From the NCBI GenBank assembly GCA_016763875.1, contig JAESSZ010000337.1:1-14951 (forward strand): a stretch of 14,951 nt of DNA, in the 5' to 3' direction. The notes under the pieces were generated by a model. It made no database searches. It was not told the origin of the DNA and was given only the letters and a program-made list of their open reading frames with translations. The position numbers and the translations under genes were made by a program. This document shows, piece by piece, positions 13,024 through 14,951 of this stretch; position 1 is the stretch's first letter; each line of letters opens with the position of its first letter. Source of the DNA: Nannocystaceae bacterium (GTDB taxonomy: Bacteria; Myxococcota_A; Polyangia; Nannocystales; Nannocystaceae).

Positions 13024-14334
13024 ATGCTTCGACTCCCCGCAGAGGTCCATGTCCAGCGACGCCAGCAGCTCCTCGATGCGTTGCCCGAAGGCGGCGCGCT
13101 GTTGCTGCCAACCGCCAACGAGGTCGTTCGTTCCAACACGACGAACTTCCCGTTTCGGCCCAACTCCGACTTCTACTACGTCACTGGATACCCCGAACCA
13201 CAAGCGTGGGCGCTGCTCAAGAAGAGCGGCCCGGATGCTGGGTTTTTCCTGTTCGTACTTCCCAGAGATCGCACGCGTGAAACATGGACGGGGGTTCGCC
13301 ACGGCGTCCAGGGAGCGAAGAGTGAGTTCGGAGCGGACGAGGCGTTCAAGGTGGACGACCTTGATCGAGAGCTAGGCCGTCTGCTTGAAGACGTGGACCA
13401 GTTGTACTTTGCGTTTGGTCGACACGGTGCCAAGGAACGACGACTGCACCGGATTCTTGACCGCGTGCGTACGGGTCGTAAGCCCGCACTTGGTCCGGCG
13501 ACCTTGCGCGACCCCGCGGAGATCTTGGCGCCGATGCGGCTGATCAAATCCGAGGCGGAACTCGCGGTGATGCGACGCGGCGTCGAGATCACCACCGAAG
13601 CGCACATCGCCGCCATGAAGCACGTGCGGCCGGGCATGCCCGAGTACGAGATTCAAGCGCTGCTGGAGTACACGTTCCGCAAGCACGGTGCCTGGGGCTG
13701 GGCGTACCCCAGCATCGTTGCGGGGGGGGCAAACGCGTGCATTCTCCACTACGTCCGCAACGACGCGACGATCGGCGAAGGGGAGCTGATGCTCATCGAC
13801 GCGGGCGCTGAAGTCGACTGCTACGCCACTGACGTCACCCGCTGCTCTCCCGCCAACGGTCGCTTCACGGCAGCACAGCGCGATGTCTACGAGGCGGTGC
13901 TCGGGGTGCAGGAGCGGGCTATCGAGAGCGTGCGGCCCGGGTTTTCGATCGACGAGATGCACGAGGTTGTCTTGCGCGAACTAACCCAGGCGATGATCGA
14001 CCTCGGCGCGCTGAAGGGCGATGTCGAAGGATTGGTCGAGAGCAAGGCGTTCGAGGCTTACTATCCGCACCGGACTAGTCACTGGCTAGGCGCGGACGTT
14101 CACGATGTGGGCCGTTACCGGCAGCGTAGTGGTCCGCCGCTGCCGTTCGAGGCGGGCATGGTGCTCACCGTCGAGCCGGGTTTGTATTTTCCGCCCGATG
14201 CCGACTGTCCTAAGCACCTCCGAGGCATCGCTGTTCGGATCGAAGACGACGTGTTGGTTACGGACACCGGTCACGAAGTGCTGACCGACGCGATACCCAA
14301 GCGCGTTGACGAGATCGAAGCGCTACGGAGCTGA
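13024..14334 (+). CDS. pepP: Xaa-Pro aminopeptidase (M24B)
   Basis: PepP removes the N-terminal residue from peptides whose second residue is proline and works with two Mn2+ ions, normally in the cytoplasm. From the ATG at 13024 the product is 436 residues, close to the 441 of E. coli PepP. The N-terminal domain (about 1-170) has the usual PNSDFYYVTGYPEP. The pita-bread catalytic domain carries all five metal ligands: Asp259 (LMLIDAG), Asp270 (TDVTR), His353 (SHWLG), Glu384 (TVEPGLY) and Glu407 (VRIEDD), plus His360 in DVHDVG. In-frame ATGs at 12994 and 13003 are alternatives; 13024 fits the family N-terminus best, but no strong ribosome site decides it. A run of eight G (13732-13739) lies within IVAGGANACILHY and keeps frame. 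Divergent from the acylase gene. Confidence 0.95.
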   Translation: MLRLPAEVHVQRRQQLLDALPEGGALLLPTANEVVRSNTTNFPFRPNSDFYYVTGYPEPQAWALLKKSGPDAGFFLFVLPRDRTRETWTGVRHGVQGAKSEFGADEAFKVDDLDRELGRLLEDVDQLYFAFGRHGAKERRLHRILDRVRTGRKPALGPATLRDPAEILAPMRLIKSEAELAVMRRGVEITTEAHIAAMKHVRPGMPEYEIQALLEYTFRKHGAWGWAYPSIVAGGANACILHYVRNDATIGEGELMLIDAGAEVDCYATDVTRCSPANGRFTAAQRDVYEAVLGVQERAIESVRPGFSIDEMHEVVLRELTQAMIDLGALKGDVEGLVESKAFEAYYPHRTSHWLGADVHDVGRYRQRSGPPLPFEAGMVLTVEPGLYFPPDADCPKHLRGIAVRIEDDVLVTDTGHEVLTDAIPKRVDEIEALRS

Positions 14335-14559
14335 ATCTCTCGTCTACGAGCCCGGGACTCACCCGTTCCCGATTGTGTATGCCGCCACTTGAGATCGGTT
14401 ACGCGTGAATTGTTGCGTTTGTTTTTGTTCACTTTTGGTAACGAAGGGCTGACAAAACGCAATACCTCATCGAGACGCGCTCCCGCAACGGCACGGAGGT
14501 CGGCAAGCCTGCCGTCGTCATCCCGGCTGTTGTTGGCGAGCGCCCGTGAGAAGCAACGA
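14335..14559. other. intergenic region upstream of the ECF sigma gene
   Basis: This 225-base region is locally richer in A/T (about 14405-14465) than the rest of the window. A weak hairpin (CGGGA 14353-14357 with TCCCG 14367-14371) follows pepP without a clear T-tract, so a terminator is doubtful. An 8-base inverted repeat lies further on. The sigma gene's promoter should be in here, but I cannot place its elements. Confidence 0.35.
14413..14462. repeat. inverted repeat in the A/T-rich part of the sigma gene upstream region
   Basis: TTGCGTTT at 14413-14420 is the exact reverse complement of AAACGCAA at 14455-14462, and pairing extends with one bulge into TGT/ACA. The 34-base spacing suits a looped operator or long hairpin, but an 8-base match could be chance. 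Confidence 0.3.
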
Positions 14560-14951
14560 ATGTCCAAAACCGAAGTGCGGAGCGTGAAATGGTGCGATCT
14601 CGATCCACAAACGGTGCCTCTAGAGGCACTCATGAAATCGTATCTCGAGGGATGCCCGGTCGCATTCCGGAAGTTGCATGCACGCTTGCGTCCGTATGTA
14701 CGTCGGCAAATCGCGGCCCGTGTGCGTGATGCCACCGACGTCGAGGACCTCACGCAGACGACCTTTCTTCGAATCCACGCGGGACGTCGGTCTTATCAAG
14801 CGCCAGACAACGGTGGCGACCGTGCTGTCATCGCCTGGGTCTGCGCCATCGCGAGGAACACTGCTATCACCCACTTGCGCCGTGCTCAGAGCGACAGACT
14901 CTGTTTCGACGGGGCGGCGCAGCGCTGTGTCGAGGGGGCCGCGTCAAACTA
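14560..14951 (+). CDS. ECF-type RNA polymerase sigma factor, N-terminal part (cut by window end)
   Basis: From the ATG at 14560 the frame is open to the window edge (about 130 residues). It contains a sigma-70 region 2: LEALMKSYLEGCPVAFRKLH, LRPYVRRQIAARVRDATDVE, then DLTQTTFLRIHAGRRSYQ and VIAWVCAIARNTAITHLRR. The DVEDLTQTTFLRIH helix (core RNA polymerase contact) and the W-x-x-x-IARNxAITHLRR segment (-10 recognition) are classic for extracytoplasmic-function sigma factors. GAGAAG at 14548-14553, 6 bases before the ATG, is a suitable ribosome site and supports this start. Region 4 and any neighbouring anti-sigma gene lie beyond the window, so the stimulus and subgroup are unknown. ECF genes often regulate themselves, so the upstream inverted repeat is a possible control site. 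Confidence 0.88.
   Translation, partial: MSKTEVRSVKWCDLDPQTVPLEALMKSYLEGCPVAFRKLHARLRPYVRRQIAARVRDATDVEDLTQTTFLRIHAGRRSYQAPDNGGDRAVIAWVCAIARNTAITHLRRAQSDRLCFDGAAQRCVEGAASN

Noticed and set aside
12858..13163. Acylase starting at 13163
   Set aside because: The upstream residues would overlap the PepP N-terminus and precede a complete lipoprotein signal peptide, which must be at the N-terminus.
13732..13739. G8 run in pepP as a second slippage switch
   Set aside because: The frame is intact on both sides and all conserved motifs are present, so nothing suggests that it varies.
14441..14549. Short plus-strand frame reading YLIETRSRNGTEVGKP before the sigma gene
   Set aside because: The composition looks coding, but it is about 35 codons with no start codon and no recognised homology; too little to call.

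Overview
The window is GC-rich DNA, probably from a myxobacterium (Myxococcota) and most likely a marine Nannocystales-type organism. Two things suggest this. The exported lipoproteins carry long Gly/Ser/Thr/Asp/Glu-rich linkers straight after the lipid-anchoring cysteine, a style typical of that group. The window also starts with genes for a Na+-translocating NADH:quinone reductase. The taxon is an inference; there is no rRNA or other marker gene here.

Layout. (1) 1-1910, plus strand: a tight operon with the 3' part of nqrF, then apbE (flavin transferase) and nqrM (maturation factor). ApbE and NqrM are the two known helpers that finish the Na+-NQR complex, so this is the enzyme's last subunit plus its maturation module. 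(2) 1953-2952, minus strand: a PhnA-type zinc-ribbon protein and a 79-residue exported protein with an Ala/Lys/Arg-rich tail. (3) 3099-3721, plus: a VOC/glyoxalase-family gene broken by a frameshift. (4) 3726-8214, plus: a translationally coupled cassette (ATGA stop/start overlaps and an 11-base overlap). It encodes a membrane-anchored helical protein, an FG-GAP propeller/RTX calcium-binding secreted protein, a secreted HExxH zinc metallopeptidase-like protein, and a probable short lipoprotein that looks truncated. The first two genes are each split by what looks like one extra base. (5) 8216-8706, minus: a degraded SRPBCC/polyketide-cyclase-like relic. (6) 8707-12857, minus: two lipoprotein genes in series, a beta-propeller lipoprotein split by an apparent 1-base loss near its C-terminus, preceded by an intact penicillin-acylase-family (S45 Ntn-hydrolase) lipoprotein. 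(7) 13024-14334, plus: intact Xaa-Pro aminopeptidase PepP with all five metal ligands. (8) 14560 to the end, plus: the N-terminal part of an ECF sigma factor, cut by the window edge.

The conserved genes (nqrF, apbE, nqrM, phnA, the acylase, pepP) are intact, while every reading-frame problem lies between about 3.3 and 8.9 kb. That is either real decay or slippage in an accessory secreted-protein region, or local sequence error; the bases alone cannot decide. The best candidate for an undescribed system is the coupled cassette at 3726-8214. No tRNA, rRNA, CRISPR array, insertion sequence or attachment site was recognised.
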